A stretch of 37,284 nt of DNA from a virus (IMGVR_UViG_3300042881_000341:1-37284); one strand, 5' to 3'; positions 1 to 6,452 are shown, counted from the stretch's first letter. Program-made: numbers and translations. Notes: generated from the letters alone by a model not told the origin.

Positions 1-75
1 TCAGCCTGCGCGGGTGGCGAGCAAGTATTGATGGATCTGCGGGCGCAATTTAAGACTGCGAGGATAGTTGGATGA
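1..75 (+). CDS. C-terminal end of a truncated small protein
   Basis: Frame 1 is open from the window edge to a TGA at 73-75 and encodes 24 residues ending in ...KTARIVG. The stop overlaps the ATG of the next gene in an ATGA arrangement, the same coupling used by all the following genes, which is the main reason to believe it is coding. The start lies outside the window. Too little remains to name a family. Confidence 0.5.
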   Translation, partial: SACAGGEQVLMDLRAQFKTARIVG

Positions 76-275
76 ATAAGCACACACCTGAGATTATTTC
101 TTTCGTCTGGTCCAAGTCAGAGTACGAGCGCGTTGCAGCTCAAGCCCGCATGATTCTCTTTGCGCCTGAGTTGCTGCAAATGCTGCAAGAGATTGTCGGC
201 AAAGGTCTTTTGAACGGCGCAATGCTGAAAGACGCCAGCTCCATCATTGCCAAGGCTACTGGAGAGCAAGAATGA
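72..275 (+). CDS. small phage protein, unknown function
   Basis: A 67-aa protein, mostly helical in appearance, with no motif I recognise. It starts at the ATG overlapping the upstream stop and ends in an ATGA overlap with the next gene, so it belongs to a translationally coupled run of small early genes from 1 to 1330. Base composition is visibly more GC-rich than the endonuclease gene at 2184 and the late genes, suggesting that the left end has a different recent origin. Confidence 0.6.
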   Translation: MNKHTPEIISFVWSKSEYERVAAQARMILFAPELLQMLQEIVGKGLLNGAMLKDASSIIAKATGEQE

Positions 276-598
276 CTGACCGCGAATTACTTGAACTCGC
301 CGCATTCGCGGCGGGTATTAAAACTAGCCTACACAAAGAAACCGATAGTTTATGGATTGATGGGCCGAGAGTGTGGAACCCACTTACTGATGATGGAGAT
401 GCGCTGCGGTTGGCGGTGAAGTTGAAGATGGTTATCGATACAGATTGGAACGGAGGAGCAAACGCAGGGAATGCCGCCATTGATTTTGCTGAGCCTGAGT
501 ACGGCTACCAAGAAGCGCAAGGAAAAAACGACCCCTACGCCGCCACCCGCCGCGCCATCGTCCGGGCTGCGGCTGAGATTGGAAAGGGAATGAAATGA
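272..598 (+). CDS. conserved small phage protein (DRELLELAA...WNPLTDDGDALRLAV type)
   Basis: A 108-aa protein with an N-terminal DRELLELAAFAAGI helix, a central WNPLTDDGDALRLAVKL segment and a C-terminal AATRRAIVRAAAEIG helix. From memory this arrangement recurs in phages of Betaproteobacteria and has no assigned function. Start and stop both overlap the neighbours by four bases. No catalytic or metal-binding pattern is visible. It is an accessory early gene rather than a structural one, judging by position. Confidence 0.7.
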   Translation: MTDRELLELAAFAAGIKTSLHKETDSLWIDGPRVWNPLTDDGDALRLAVKLKMVIDTDWNGGANAGNAAIDFAEPEYGYQEAQGKNDPYAATRRAIVRAAAEIGKGMK

Positions 599-879
599 AC
601 CGCGAAGAAATCATCAAGCTGGCGAGGGAGGCTGGCTTTGAATCAAATTCATTAGGTGTGACTTATACGAGTGGCTGGCTACCTGATTTGCTCGAACGCT
701 TCGCCGCCCTTGTTGCCGCAGCAGAGCGCGAGGCGTGTGCAAAGGTGTGTGAGGATGAATCTCGCCGGGCAAAGTGGAATTGGGACAACGACATTTCAGG
801 CAACAAACCATTCTGGAATGGCGGTGAGCAACTGGCATCAAGCTGCGCCGCAGCGATCCGAGCAAGGGGGAAAGCATGA
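595..879 (+). CDS. small phage protein with EREACAKVCE and AAAIRARG blocks
   Basis: A 94-aa protein in three blocks: an N-terminal EEIIKLAREAGF segment, a middle LERFAALVAAAEREACAKVCE helix, and a C-terminal CAAAIRARGKA tail. The second and third blocks recur in the gene at 1100, and the first block and the ERFAALV helix have relatives in the gene at 4551, so it is one member of a family of shuffled short early proteins. It overlaps both neighbours by four bases. Function is unknown. Confidence 0.65.
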   Translation: MNREEIIKLAREAGFESNSLGVTYTSGWLPDLLERFAALVAAAEREACAKVCEDESRRAKWNWDNDISGNKPFWNGGEQLASSCAAAIRARGKA

Positions 880-1103
880 GCAAACTCAAAACGCTGACCA
901 TCCCTGACCACCACAAGATACAGGCCAAGGCGGTGCTGAACGAGGCTGCGGACGAGCTACCAGACAGCGTGATCGTGCTGTGCTTTTGGAAAGACCGGGG
1001 CCAGTTCAAGATCAAAGTGTCCACCGTGCCAGACCGGCTCATGCTGATCGGTGCGCTGGAGGAAGCGAAGAACAAAGTCATAACGGATGGGTACGCATCA
1101 TGA
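876..1103 (+). CDS. small hypothetical protein
   Basis: A 75-aa protein with an alternating hydrophobic stretch (DSVIVLCFWKDRGQFKIKVS) that looks like two beta strands, followed by a helix (LIGALEEAKNKVI). I do not recognise the family. The ATGA overlaps at both ends make translation with its neighbours likely. An overlapping frame starting at 980 is open only because it joins the next gene; that upstream part is not supported. Confidence 0.6.
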   Translation: MSKLKTLTIPDHHKIQAKAVLNEAADELPDSVIVLCFWKDRGQFKIKVSTVPDRLMLIGALEEAKNKVITDGYAS

Positions 1104-1330
1104 AGCCATTAAGCAATCTACATGCCATCTTGCTCAAGCACGAGCAGGCCGTCATTGAGGTGATGAAGGAGTTGTCTGATGAGCGTGATCGTGCAGCCGC
1201 TGCCGAGCGCGAGGAATGCGCGAAGGTGTGTGAGGCAGGCATTGATATGTGGCCCAACGAGTATCACAAAGAGTGGAACGATGCCTGTGAAAACCGCGCA
1301 GCCGCCATCCGAGCAAGGGGAGAAAAGTGA
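1100..1330 (+). CDS. small phage protein, relative of the 595 gene
   Basis: A 76-aa protein that repeats the AEREECAKVCE helix and the RAAAIRARGEK tail seen in the gene at 595, here preceded by a different N-terminus (HAILLKHEQAVIEVMKELSDERD). I place the start at the ATG at 1100, which overlaps the upstream stop, rather than at 980 in the same frame. Its last bases contain the AAGGGGAG ribosome-binding site for the methyltransferase that follows. Confidence 0.65.
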   Translation: MKPLSNLHAILLKHEQAVIEVMKELSDERDRAAAAEREECAKVCEAGIDMWPNEYHKEWNDACENRAAAIRARGEK

Positions 1331-2085
1331 ATGAGTTGGCTCTTTTCGCAGGCGCTGGTGGAGGAATACTTGGGGGAAAACTTCTCGGATGGCGAACAGT
1401 TTGTGCAGTTGAATGGGAAGCCTATCCAGCAAGCGTACTGTGCGCCCGACAAAATGACGGACTTCTCCCGCCTTTCCCAATTTGGGATGACGTTCAAACC
1501 TTTGACGGAAAACCTTGGAGAGAAATTGTTGATGTTGTATCTGGAGGATTTCCATGCCAAGACTTGTCAGCCGCAGGGGGGGGGGCTGGCCTTGACGGAG
1601 AGCGAAGTGGATTATGGAAAGAGATGGGGAGGATTATTGGCGAAGTTAGACCAAAATTCGTCTTTGTGGAGAATTCCCCAATGCTCGTTAATAACGGACT
1701 CGACAGAGTGCTTGCAGACCTTTCCAAACTGGGGTTTGATGCGAGATGGGGTATTGTGGGAGCAGACTACGTTGGCGCACCCCACAGAAGGGAACGATTT
1801 TGGTTGGTGGCCCACTCCCGTAGCCTCAGACTACATGACTGGTCAAACAAACGGCATAACTTACACAGGCAAAAGATTTGTGAGGACAAGTCAAAAAACT
1901 GGCACGGAGTTTGGAGCGAAGCTAACAAGTGCTTATCGGTTGATGACTGGAAAACATTTGCCAGCGAATTTCTCGGAGTGGATGATGGGTTGGCCTCTCG
2001 ATTGGACAGAGTTAAAGCCTGTGGAAATGGGCAAGTTCCAGAAGTGGCGGCAACAGCATGGAGAATTTTAAGTGAGCCACTATGA
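1327..2085 (+). CDS. dcm: DNA (cytosine-5) methyltransferase
   Basis: A compact 252-aa C5 methyltransferase. Motif I is ALFAGAGGG (residues 5-13), the catalytic PCQ loop is GGFPCQDLS with Cys77, the ENV-equivalent is FVENSPML (113-120), the QRR-equivalent is HRRERFW (153-159), and motif X is GNGQVPEVAATAW (233-245). Only about 70 residues separate motifs VIII and X, so the target-recognition region is short. It starts with GTG six bases after AAGGGGAG and overlaps the upstream stop. It probably protects phage DNA from host restriction. A second long frame (1331-2071) lies inside it, and a diverged copy is at 36750. Confidence 0.88.
   Translation: MNELALFAGAGGGILGGKLLGWRTVCAVEWEAYPASVLCARQNDGLLPPFPIWDDVQTFDGKPWREIVDVVSGGFPCQDLSAAGGGAGLDGERSGLWKEMGRIIGEVRPKFVFVENSPMLVNNGLDRVLADLSKLGFDARWGIVGADYVGAPHRRERFWLVAHSRSLRLHDWSNKRHNLHRQKICEDKSKNWHGVWSEANKCLSVDDWKTFASEFLGVDDGLASRLDRVKACGNGQVPEVAATAWRILSEPL
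1331..2071 (+). CDS. overlapping 246-codon frame inside the methyltransferase gene
   Basis: This frame, shifted by one base relative to the methyltransferase, starts with ATG four bases after the GTG of that gene and stays open over its whole length. The product would start MSWLFSQALVEE and end in a Trp-rich GWPLDWTELKP stretch and a KWRQQHGEF tail. From memory, predicted proteins with such ends are often annotated in phages beside methylases, but I could not check this. The second copy at 36754 is also open for at least 177 codons. Against real coding: differences between the two copies are mostly silent in the methyltransferase frame and therefore change residues here, and antisense frames in the region are open too. 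Treat as possible overprinting. Confidence 0.4.
   Translation: MSWLFSQALVEEYLGENFSDGEQFVQLNGKPIQQAYCAPDKMTDFSRLSQFGMTFKPLTENLGEKLLMLYLEDFHAKTCQPQGGGLALTESEVDYGKRWGGLLAKLDQNSSLWRIPQCSLITDSTECLQTFPNWGLMRDGVLWEQTTLAHPTEGNDFGWWPTPVASDYMTGQTNGITYTGKRFVRTSQKTGTEFGAKLTSAYRLMTGKHLPANFSEWMMGWPLDWTELKPVEMGKFQKWRQQHGEF
1576..1585 (+). repeat. run of ten G within the methyltransferase gene
   Basis: Ten consecutive G encode Gly-Gly-Gly just after the catalytic PCQ loop. The copy at the right end has a broken-up sequence (GGAAAAGGTGATGG) of equal length here. Such runs are slippage-prone and common sites of sequencing error, and a one-base change would join the methyltransferase N-terminus to the overlapping frame. 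Confidence 0.9.
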
Positions 2086-2191
2086 AGCTATGAAACTACT
2101 AGACAAGGTGCGTGAAGGTATCCCATACCCTCTACACCTGATAAACAAAGCATTGGAATTAACTGGTGACTTGGAGGTTATAAATGACTGA
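2072..2191 (+). CDS. 39-aa phage microprotein
   Basis: A short frame beginning with GTG directly after the stop of the overlapping frame and running into the start of the next gene. The product begins MSHYEAMKLLDKVREG and continues with IPYPLHLINKALELTGDL. It has the helix-proline-helix look of microproteins I recall from related phages. An ATG at 2090 is an alternative start. The 3' end overlaps the HNH gene by eight bases and contains its ribosome-binding site (GGAGG at 2173-2177). Confidence 0.55.
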   Translation: MSHYEAMKLLDKVREGIPYPLHLINKALELTGDLEVIND

Positions 2192-2672
2192 GTACACGCA
2201 AGAATTAGTAAAAAAGCATATTCGGTATGAAAACGGAAATCTTTATTGGATTGATTTTTCTATAAGACCAACTGCTAAAACAGGGCCGATTGGATACAAA
2301 TGTAAAAGTGGCTATGTACTTATAAAGTTTATGAAAAAAACTACAACAGTTCATAGGATTGTTTTTTTATATCATCATGGTTATTTACCAAAATGTATAG
2401 ACCATATAAACGGCAATAAATCAGATAACAGAATTGAGAATTTAAGAGACGCTACTCATTGTCAAAATATGATGAATATTGGTAAAAGTTCATTAAACAA
2501 ATCTGGATACAAAGGAGTTTCTTTTCAGAAAACAAGTAAAAAATGGATTGCACAAATTAAGCAAAACAAAAATATTTTTTATTTGGGATTGTTTGATTGT
2601 CCTAAAAAAGCGTATGAAGTCTATTGTAAAAAAGCATTGGAGTTACATGGTGAATTTGCAAACATTGGATAA
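2184..2672 (+). CDS. HNH homing endonuclease with AP2 DNA-binding domain
   Basis: A 162-aa free-standing homing endonuclease. The HNH nuclease part reads HRIVFLYHHGYLPKCIDHING followed by N..NRIENLRDAT (about residues 52-92), giving the His-Asp/His-Asn metal core. The C-terminal GYKGVSF...KKWIAQI...FYLGLF segment is an AP2-type DNA-binding domain. The gene is strongly AT-rich with long A and T runs, unlike the genes before it, which fits recent transfer. It is one of three such genes here (also 5749 and 33055). Confidence 0.9.
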   Translation: MTEYTQELVKKHIRYENGNLYWIDFSIRPTAKTGPIGYKCKSGYVLIKFMKKTTTVHRIVFLYHHGYLPKCIDHINGNKSDNRIENLRDATHCQNMMNIGKSSLNKSGYKGVSFQKTSKKWIAQIKQNKNIFYLGLFDCPKKAYEVYCKKALELHGEFANIG

Positions 2673-2674
2673 AA

Positions 2675-2887
2675 ATGGGCTTCAGCAGACGTAACCTAGA
2701 AAACCCAAACGATAGGGTAATCCTTGAGCAAGCAGAAGCAAGGGAACTCTATCGTACTTGGGAGACAAACAAAGATAGAGACTTTGTGCGTGGTCGGCTA
2801 GAGAGAGCAGAACGAATCTATGGCTCTGGTGCTAGAGACAGGATTCGTACCTACATGAACAGAATTAAGGATGGGACACTCGAATGA
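2675..2887 (+). CDS. small charged phage protein, unknown function
   Basis: A 70-aa, highly charged protein (about one quarter Arg or Lys) rich in helix-forming residues, with ERAERIYGSGARDRIRTYMNRI in its second half. No known domain is visible. The strong positive charge is compatible with nucleic-acid binding, but that is inference. It follows the endonuclease gene by two bases and overlaps the following methylase-like gene by ATGA, so it is probably the original upstream partner of that gene. Confidence 0.6.
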   Translation: MGFSRRNLENPNDRVILEQAEARELYRTWETNKDRDFVRGRLERAERIYGSGARDRIRTYMNRIKDGTLE

Positions 2888-3468
2888 GAGTTTTAGTTGC
2901 TTGCGAATACTCTGGAACAGTAAGAGATGCTTTTATTGCTTTAGGGCATGAAGCAATGTCATGTGACTTGCTGCCAACAGATGTTGAGGGCCCACATTAT
3001 CAAGGTGATATTTTTGATGTTCTTGATGATGGTTGGGATTTAATGGTTGCTCACCCTCCATGCACTTACCTTTCAAATGCTGGCGCAAGACATTTATATC
3101 CTAAAAAGTTTTTAAACCAACAAAGGTATGAACAAGGATTAGAAGCAAAACAATTCTTTATGAAACTGTTAACTTGCAACATTAAAAAAATCTGTGTTGA
3201 GAATCCAGTTCCATCGTCAATTTTTGGTTTGCCTAAATATCACCAAGTCATCCAACCCTATGAATTCGGTCATCCTTATCAAAAGAAAACTTGTCTTTGG
3301 TTAAAAAACTTACCGCCATTGATGGCGACTATGTATGTGCAAAAACAAGAAAGCACTAAGGTTGTTGGGAATTGGTTTAATGCTGGCGGCAAAGATAGAC
3401 AAAAGAATAGGGCAAAAACCTTTGAAGGTATAGCTACAGCAATGGCAAACCAATGGGGTGCAGTATGA
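2884..3468 (+). CDS. DNA cytosine methyltransferase-like protein
   Basis: A 194-aa protein with a reduced Rossmann-type methylase plan: MRVLVACEYSGTVRDAF in place of motif I, HPPCTYLS (about residues 57-64) with a PPC in place of the PCQ catalytic loop, and CVENPVPS as the ENV-like motif (about 104-111). A final AKTFEGIATAMANQWG segment resembles the C-terminal helix of this phage group. The usual target-recognition domain is absent. It may methylate DNA or be a decayed or repurposed relative. Overlaps both neighbours by four bases. Confidence 0.7.
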   Translation: MRVLVACEYSGTVRDAFIALGHEAMSCDLLPTDVEGPHYQGDIFDVLDDGWDLMVAHPPCTYLSNAGARHLYPKKFLNQQRYEQGLEAKQFFMKLLTCNIKKICVENPVPSSIFGLPKYHQVIQPYEFGHPYQKKTCLWLKNLPPLMATMYVQKQESTKVVGNWFNAGGKDRQKNRAKTFEGIATAMANQWGAV

Positions 3469-3731
3469 GATACGCAGCTAGGGTAGATGCTAACCAAATG
3501 CAAATAGTGAGTGCATTAAGGGCAGCAGGGGCTTATGTATGGGTGATTGGCCTACCTGTTGATCTTTTGGTTGGCTACAAAGGTCACACGTTCTTGGTAG
3601 AAATCAAAACAGACTCTAAAAAGCGTTTAACCAAGCTACAAGCCGATTTTTTCGAGAATTGGTCTGGTAGTACCTTGTCAAGAATAGATAGCCCAGAAGC
3701 GGCATTACGAATGATCGGAGTAGTCAAGTGA
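3465..3731 (+). CDS. VRR-NUC-like PD-(D/E)XK nuclease
   Basis: An 88-aa protein. The core PVDLLVGYKGHTFLVEIKTD (about residues 28-47) gives the D...E-x-K triad of the PD-(D/E)XK fold, as in VRR-NUC and Holliday-junction-type nucleases, and a conserved Gln lies near the N-terminus (ANQMQIVSALR). The start is the ATG at 3465 overlapping the upstream stop; a longer in-frame start at 3453 is less likely. The position among recombination and methylation genes supports a role in phage DNA processing. Confidence 0.75.
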   Translation: MRYAARVDANQMQIVSALRAAGAYVWVIGLPVDLLVGYKGHTFLVEIKTDSKKRLTKLQADFFENWSGSTLSRIDSPEAALRMIGVVK

Positions 3732-4060
3732 AAGCACCTTACAAAGCAATTGAGTTTATTTTGGAACAAGCCCCTCGTTTTGCCGAGGCAAAGGCTCAAC
3801 GTGTGTATATCGAGAATTTCCTTAGAACAAAAAAAGCCCTATTGATGAAAGAAGCTATGGCCAAAGGAATTGACTCTGGTGTAGCACAAGAGCGTGAGGC
3901 TTATGCACACCCAGAGTACCAAGAACTATTGCTAGGCTTGCAAGTGGCTACCGAGCGTGAGGAAGCCCTTAAATGGAAGCTGATTGCCGCCCAGATGAAG
4001 TCAGACATCTGGCGATCAGAGCAAGCAAGTGAGCGTCTTGGCGTAAAAACCACAGAGTAG
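3728..4060 (+). CDS. conserved helical phage protein, unknown function
   Basis: A 110-aa protein starting with GTG that overlaps the upstream TGA. It is almost entirely helical: YKAIEFILEQAPRFAEAKAQRVYIENFLRTKKALL, then an alternating charged helix ending KWKLIAAQMKSDIWRSEQASERL. From memory it matches a family repeatedly seen beside recombination genes in phages, with no function that I can name. The gene ends a coupled block; a candidate promoter follows it. Confidence 0.65.
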   Translation: MKAPYKAIEFILEQAPRFAEAKAQRVYIENFLRTKKALLMKEAMAKGIDSGVAQEREAYAHPEYQELLLGLQVATEREEALKWKLIAAQMKSDIWRSEQASERLGVKTTE

Positions 4061-4062
4061 GG

Positions 4063-4134
4063 AAAGTACCTAGACAATTGTGTTTAGAAATCTATACAAT
4101 CACAGACAGCCCAAGCAATTCGCAAGGGTACTTT
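4063..4134 (+). promoter_or_regulatory. candidate promoter inside an 8-bp inverted repeat
   Basis: The 87-base gap before the gene at 4148 holds TAGACA (4071-4076), a 16-base spacer and TATACA (4093-4098), a fair sigma70-type promoter. It is enclosed by AAAGTACC (4063-4070) and its exact complement GGTACTTT (4127-4134), and contains a second inverted pair, ATTGT (4077-4081) and ACAAT (4096-4100). AAGGA precedes the next start codon. Confidence 0.4.
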
Positions 4135-4147
4135 TAAGGATAAAGAA

Positions 4148-4405
4148 ATGCAATACAAATTTGACACAACTGTTGGTGAAGGCTCTGTAATCGTTACTGT
4201 CGTCATGGAGTACGAGCAAGACGAAGAAGGCATTTATAACGAGAACATCGAAGATGTGATCTACGAAAATATTTCGCTGATGGGTATCTTTACTGCTGAA
4301 CAGTATCGTGATTTAGAGATCGAAGGCTCTATGCGTCTTTCTAAGCACATCTTAGATGAGGCAGACCATGCCAAAACTGTTGACTACGATATGAGGTGCG
4401 TCTAA
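4148..4405 (+). CDS. small acidic protein, unknown function
   Basis: An 85-aa acidic protein. The first part is beta-like (YKFDTTVGEGSVIVTVVMEYEQDEEG) and the second looks helical (AEQYRDLEIEGSMRLSKHILDEAD). I do not recognise it. It is the first gene after the only sizeable gap in the left early region and so may head its own transcript from the promoter at 4071-4098. Its TAA overlaps the ATG of the next gene (TAATG). Confidence 0.6.
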   Translation: MQYKFDTTVGEGSVIVTVVMEYEQDEEGIYNENIEDVIYENISLMGIFTAEQYRDLEIEGSMRLSKHILDEADHAKTVDYDMRCV

Positions 4406-4554
4406 TGCTTTTAGGCTGCAAACCATCGCATCCAGACGCAAAGTGTGCAAACTGCAAAAGGCCATTGTCTGAGCATAAAACGACAGTTCATGTCATTAAC
4501 AGCAAAGACAAGGCTTGTATTTACATCCCAATATCTTTACAGGTGAAGGTATGA
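4405..4554 (+). CDS. 49-aa Cys-rich microprotein
   Basis: A short frame beginning in a TAATG overlap and ending in an ATGA overlap. The product reads MLLGCKPSHPDAKCANCKRP followed by LSEHKTTVHVINSK. The C...C-x2-C...H spacing suggests one zinc-binding site, though only four ligand candidates exist and the fold is uncertain. The double coupling to its neighbours supports expression. Function unknown. Confidence 0.55.
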   Translation: MLLGCKPSHPDAKCANCKRPLSEHKTTVHVINSKDKACIYIPISLQVKV

Positions 4555-4817
4555 CTAAAGATGAAATCATTGAGATGGCTAATGAAGCGGGATTTTTTCT
4601 AAACATAGATTGTCAAATTTGTGGCTTTGAAAAATTTGCTCAACTAGTAGCACAGCATGAGCGTGACGTTATCAGCGATGAATGGTGGTCATGCTACCAG
4701 TCAGACCTTGAAAATGGCGTTAAATCATTGAACGAATATGAAGCTAAAAAGTTTGCAATAACTTATCCAGAACTAGCAAAGTTTGGTTCATGGCTAGAAG
4801 CAAGGGGACAAGCATGA
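4551..4817 (+). CDS. small phage protein, relative of the 595 gene
   Basis: An 88-aa protein beginning TKDEIIEMANEAGFFLN and continuing FEKFAQLVAQHERD, which parallels the REEIIKLAREAGF and LERFAALVAAAERE blocks of the protein at 595. It ends SWLEARGQA, similar to the IRARGKA tail. I start it at 4551, where the ATG overlaps the upstream TGA, not at 4515. The remaining middle (DEWWSCYQSDLENGVK) is different. Function unknown; part of the shuffled small-gene family. Confidence 0.65.
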   Translation: MTKDEIIEMANEAGFFLNIDCQICGFEKFAQLVAQHERDVISDEWWSCYQSDLENGVKSLNEYEAKKFAITYPELAKFGSWLEARGQA

Positions 4818-5494
4818 CTCAGACTGAAGCACTCAAATTAGCATTGGATGCGTTGGAATACACAGGTTTGAAATGGCCTCAAGTTGAAGAAGCCATCACC
4901 GCCATTAAAGCCGCACTAGAAGCGAAGGATACTTTAAAGTGGAAATTGCGAGGGCATACAACGCTTGACACATTGCAAAATGAAAAAATTGCAGAATCTT
5001 TTGGTTGGGGGAAAGGAGAATCGTATGACGATTGCATTTGTTGTTCAGCATTTAATCTTCACGATTTTGCAGAAGCAATTAGATTTGATGAAAGAGAAAG
5101 ACTTGTTGGAAAAACACAAGAACCTGAACCTGACAAGTCAAGCCTGTTTAGTTATAAAACCTTGATTGCTTATGCCGCATCGTGTGTTGCTGAGGCTTTA
5201 TCGGATATCCGCCAACAATCACAACTAGAAGAGAAAGATGAACCTGTGCTATGGCGCAATGCCGCAATCAGACTTGGCGAGGAGCTGTCCTCTGTTGGGC
5301 CTAATGGCTACTACGACATGAGTGCCAAGGAATGGCTTGATTGGGCCATGGAACAGAACCCAAGGGGCAAATATTCATTACCGCAGCGCAAGCCGTTGTC
5401 GGATGAGGAGATCAAAGCGCTCGATTACAGCGGAACACGCATCGAGTTTGTCCGAGCCATCGAAGCCGCACACGGCATTAAGGGGGAAGCATGA
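4814..5494 (+). CDS. mosaic early phage protein, unknown function
   Basis: A 226-aa protein that looks like several short early-gene segments joined together. It begins TQTEALKLALDALEYTG...EEAITAIKAALEAKD, a helical block common in phage accessory proteins, then has an unrelated middle with a CICCSAFNLHDFAEAIR stretch, and ends RKPLSDEEIKALDYSGTRIE, FVRAIEAAHGIKGEA. The last block is repeated in shorter form in the gene at 5491. I start it at 4814 in the ATGA overlap. No enzyme motif is visible. Confidence 0.6.
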   Translation: MTQTEALKLALDALEYTGLKWPQVEEAITAIKAALEAKDTLKWKLRGHTTLDTLQNEKIAESFGWGKGESYDDCICCSAFNLHDFAEAIRFDERERLVGKTQEPEPDKSSLFSYKTLIAYAASCVAEALSDIRQQSQLEEKDEPVLWRNAAIRLGEELSSVGPNGYYDMSAKEWLDWAMEQNPRGKYSLPQRKPLSDEEIKALDYSGTRIEFVRAIEAAHGIKGEA

Positions 5495-5727
5495 AACAAC
5501 TGATTGAAGACCTTATTAGCGCATTGGAATATCATGTTGAGCAGACAAGACCAATTTACAGCACCACTGTTGCACTTCAAGCCGCAAGAGAGGCGCTCAA
5601 GGCGCTCCAACCACAGCGCACATGGGTAGGGCTGACGGATGAGGAGATTTCTGACTGCATGGAAATGAGCATACAAAAAACTTGTCGTGCCATTGAAGCC
5701 AAACTCAAGGAGAAGAATGGCATATAA
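5491..5727 (+). CDS. small early phage protein with DEEI...AIEAK block
   Basis: A 78-aa protein. The N-terminal helix (IEDLISALEYHVEQT...ALQAAREALKAL) parallels the start of the protein at 4814, and the C-terminal WVGLTDEEISDCME...RAIEAKLKEKN parallels its end, so this is a shortened relative made of the same two blocks. It overlaps the upstream stop by four bases. The homing endonuclease gene follows after 21 bases. Confidence 0.6.
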   Translation: MKQLIEDLISALEYHVEQTRPIYSTTVALQAAREALKALQPQRTWVGLTDEEISDCMEMSIQKTCRAIEAKLKEKNGI

Positions 5728-5748
5728 TGAAACGCAAGGAGATTCATT

Positions 5749-6204
5749 ATGAACATTGAAGCAATGATTTTTGAACGGCTTATGTACACACCTCAAGATG
5801 GGAAAGTTTGGTGGGTCAATCATCCAAGATGGCCGTCATATAGTGGCAAGGAGGCTGGCAATATGATGCAGACCGGATATCGAAAACTGAAGTTTTGCAA
5901 CAAACAATACTTGGTTCATCGTATTGCTTGGCTTCTCCATCATGGTTTTTGGCCTATTGGTGATATTGACCACATAGATGGCAACCCATCAAATAACAAA
6001 ATTGAAAATTTACGGGATGTTCCTCATAGCGTAAACATTCAAAACCGCAAGTCGGCTACCGCAAAAAATAAGACGGGATTTTTGGGGGTTGTGAAGCGTA
6101 GAAACAAATATGCCGCCCACATTCATAAAAATGGCAAGCAAATCTATTTGGGTTTGTTTGAAACGCCAGAACTTGCGCATCAAGCATATAAGGAGAACAC
6201 ATGA
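5749..6204 (+). CDS. HNH homing endonuclease with shortened AP2 domain
   Basis: A 151-aa homing endonuclease. The HNH core is HRIAWLLHHGFWPIGDIDHIDG followed by NNKIENLRDV (about residues 64-95). An AP2-type domain follows (TGFLGVVKRRNKYAAHI...IYLGLFETPELAHQAY) but the gene stops about ten residues earlier than the copy at 2184. Its last codons (AAGGAGAACAC) supply the ribosome-binding site of the next gene, whose ATG overlaps the stop. This is consistent with insertion at a gene boundary without disrupting translation downstream. Confidence 0.9.
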   Translation: MNIEAMIFERLMYTPQDGKVWWVNHPRWPSYSGKEAGNMMQTGYRKLKFCNKQYLVHRIAWLLHHGFWPIGDIDHIDGNPSNNKIENLRDVPHSVNIQNRKSATAKNKTGFLGVVKRRNKYAAHIHKNGKQIYLGLFETPELAHQAYKENT

Positions 6205-6452
6205 CTGAATGGACTCCAGAGGAAGACGAGGCTTTCAACATGGTTGAGAGAAACAGTAACCTTGGTAAACAGATATTAAGAGCAAACAAATCTAGTGGCA
6301 TGGACTGTTGCACTTACGACTGTACCCAAGGAAGAAACTGTCCAGTACGAAATAAGACTTTAGATGAGGTAGCCCATGAGTTCAGTTTAATGAAGTCATT
6401 TGGTGATACTGCACAGAGTTTTGCTGCTTTTGTAAGGGGGATGAAAAAATGA
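6201..6452 (+). CDS. small Cys-containing protein, unknown function
   Basis: An 83-aa acidic protein beginning TEWTPEEDEAFNMVE, with a Cys cluster MDCCTYDCTQGRNCP (about residues 34-48) and a C-terminal helix (AQSFAAFVRGMKK). Four Cys in a short span could bind a metal, but the spacing fits no finger I know. It overlaps both neighbours by four bases, so it is coupled to the alpha-CTD-like gene that follows. Confidence 0.6.
   Translation: MTEWTPEEDEAFNMVERNSNLGKQILRANKSSGMDCCTYDCTQGRNCPVRNKTLDEVAHEFSLMKSFGDTAQSFAAFVRGMKK

Noticed and set aside
1118-1815. Antisense frames of 67-145 codons under the methylase gene, some mirrored at 36640-36983
   Set aside because: They lie opposite strongly conserved methylase motifs, have no ribosome-binding sites, and appear in both copies only because the DNA is conserved. 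Their openness also weakens the overprinting case.
5723-5728. TATAAT before the HNH gene at 5749
   Set aside because: No -35 or extended -10, and it overlaps the stop of the previous gene; chance match cannot be excluded.
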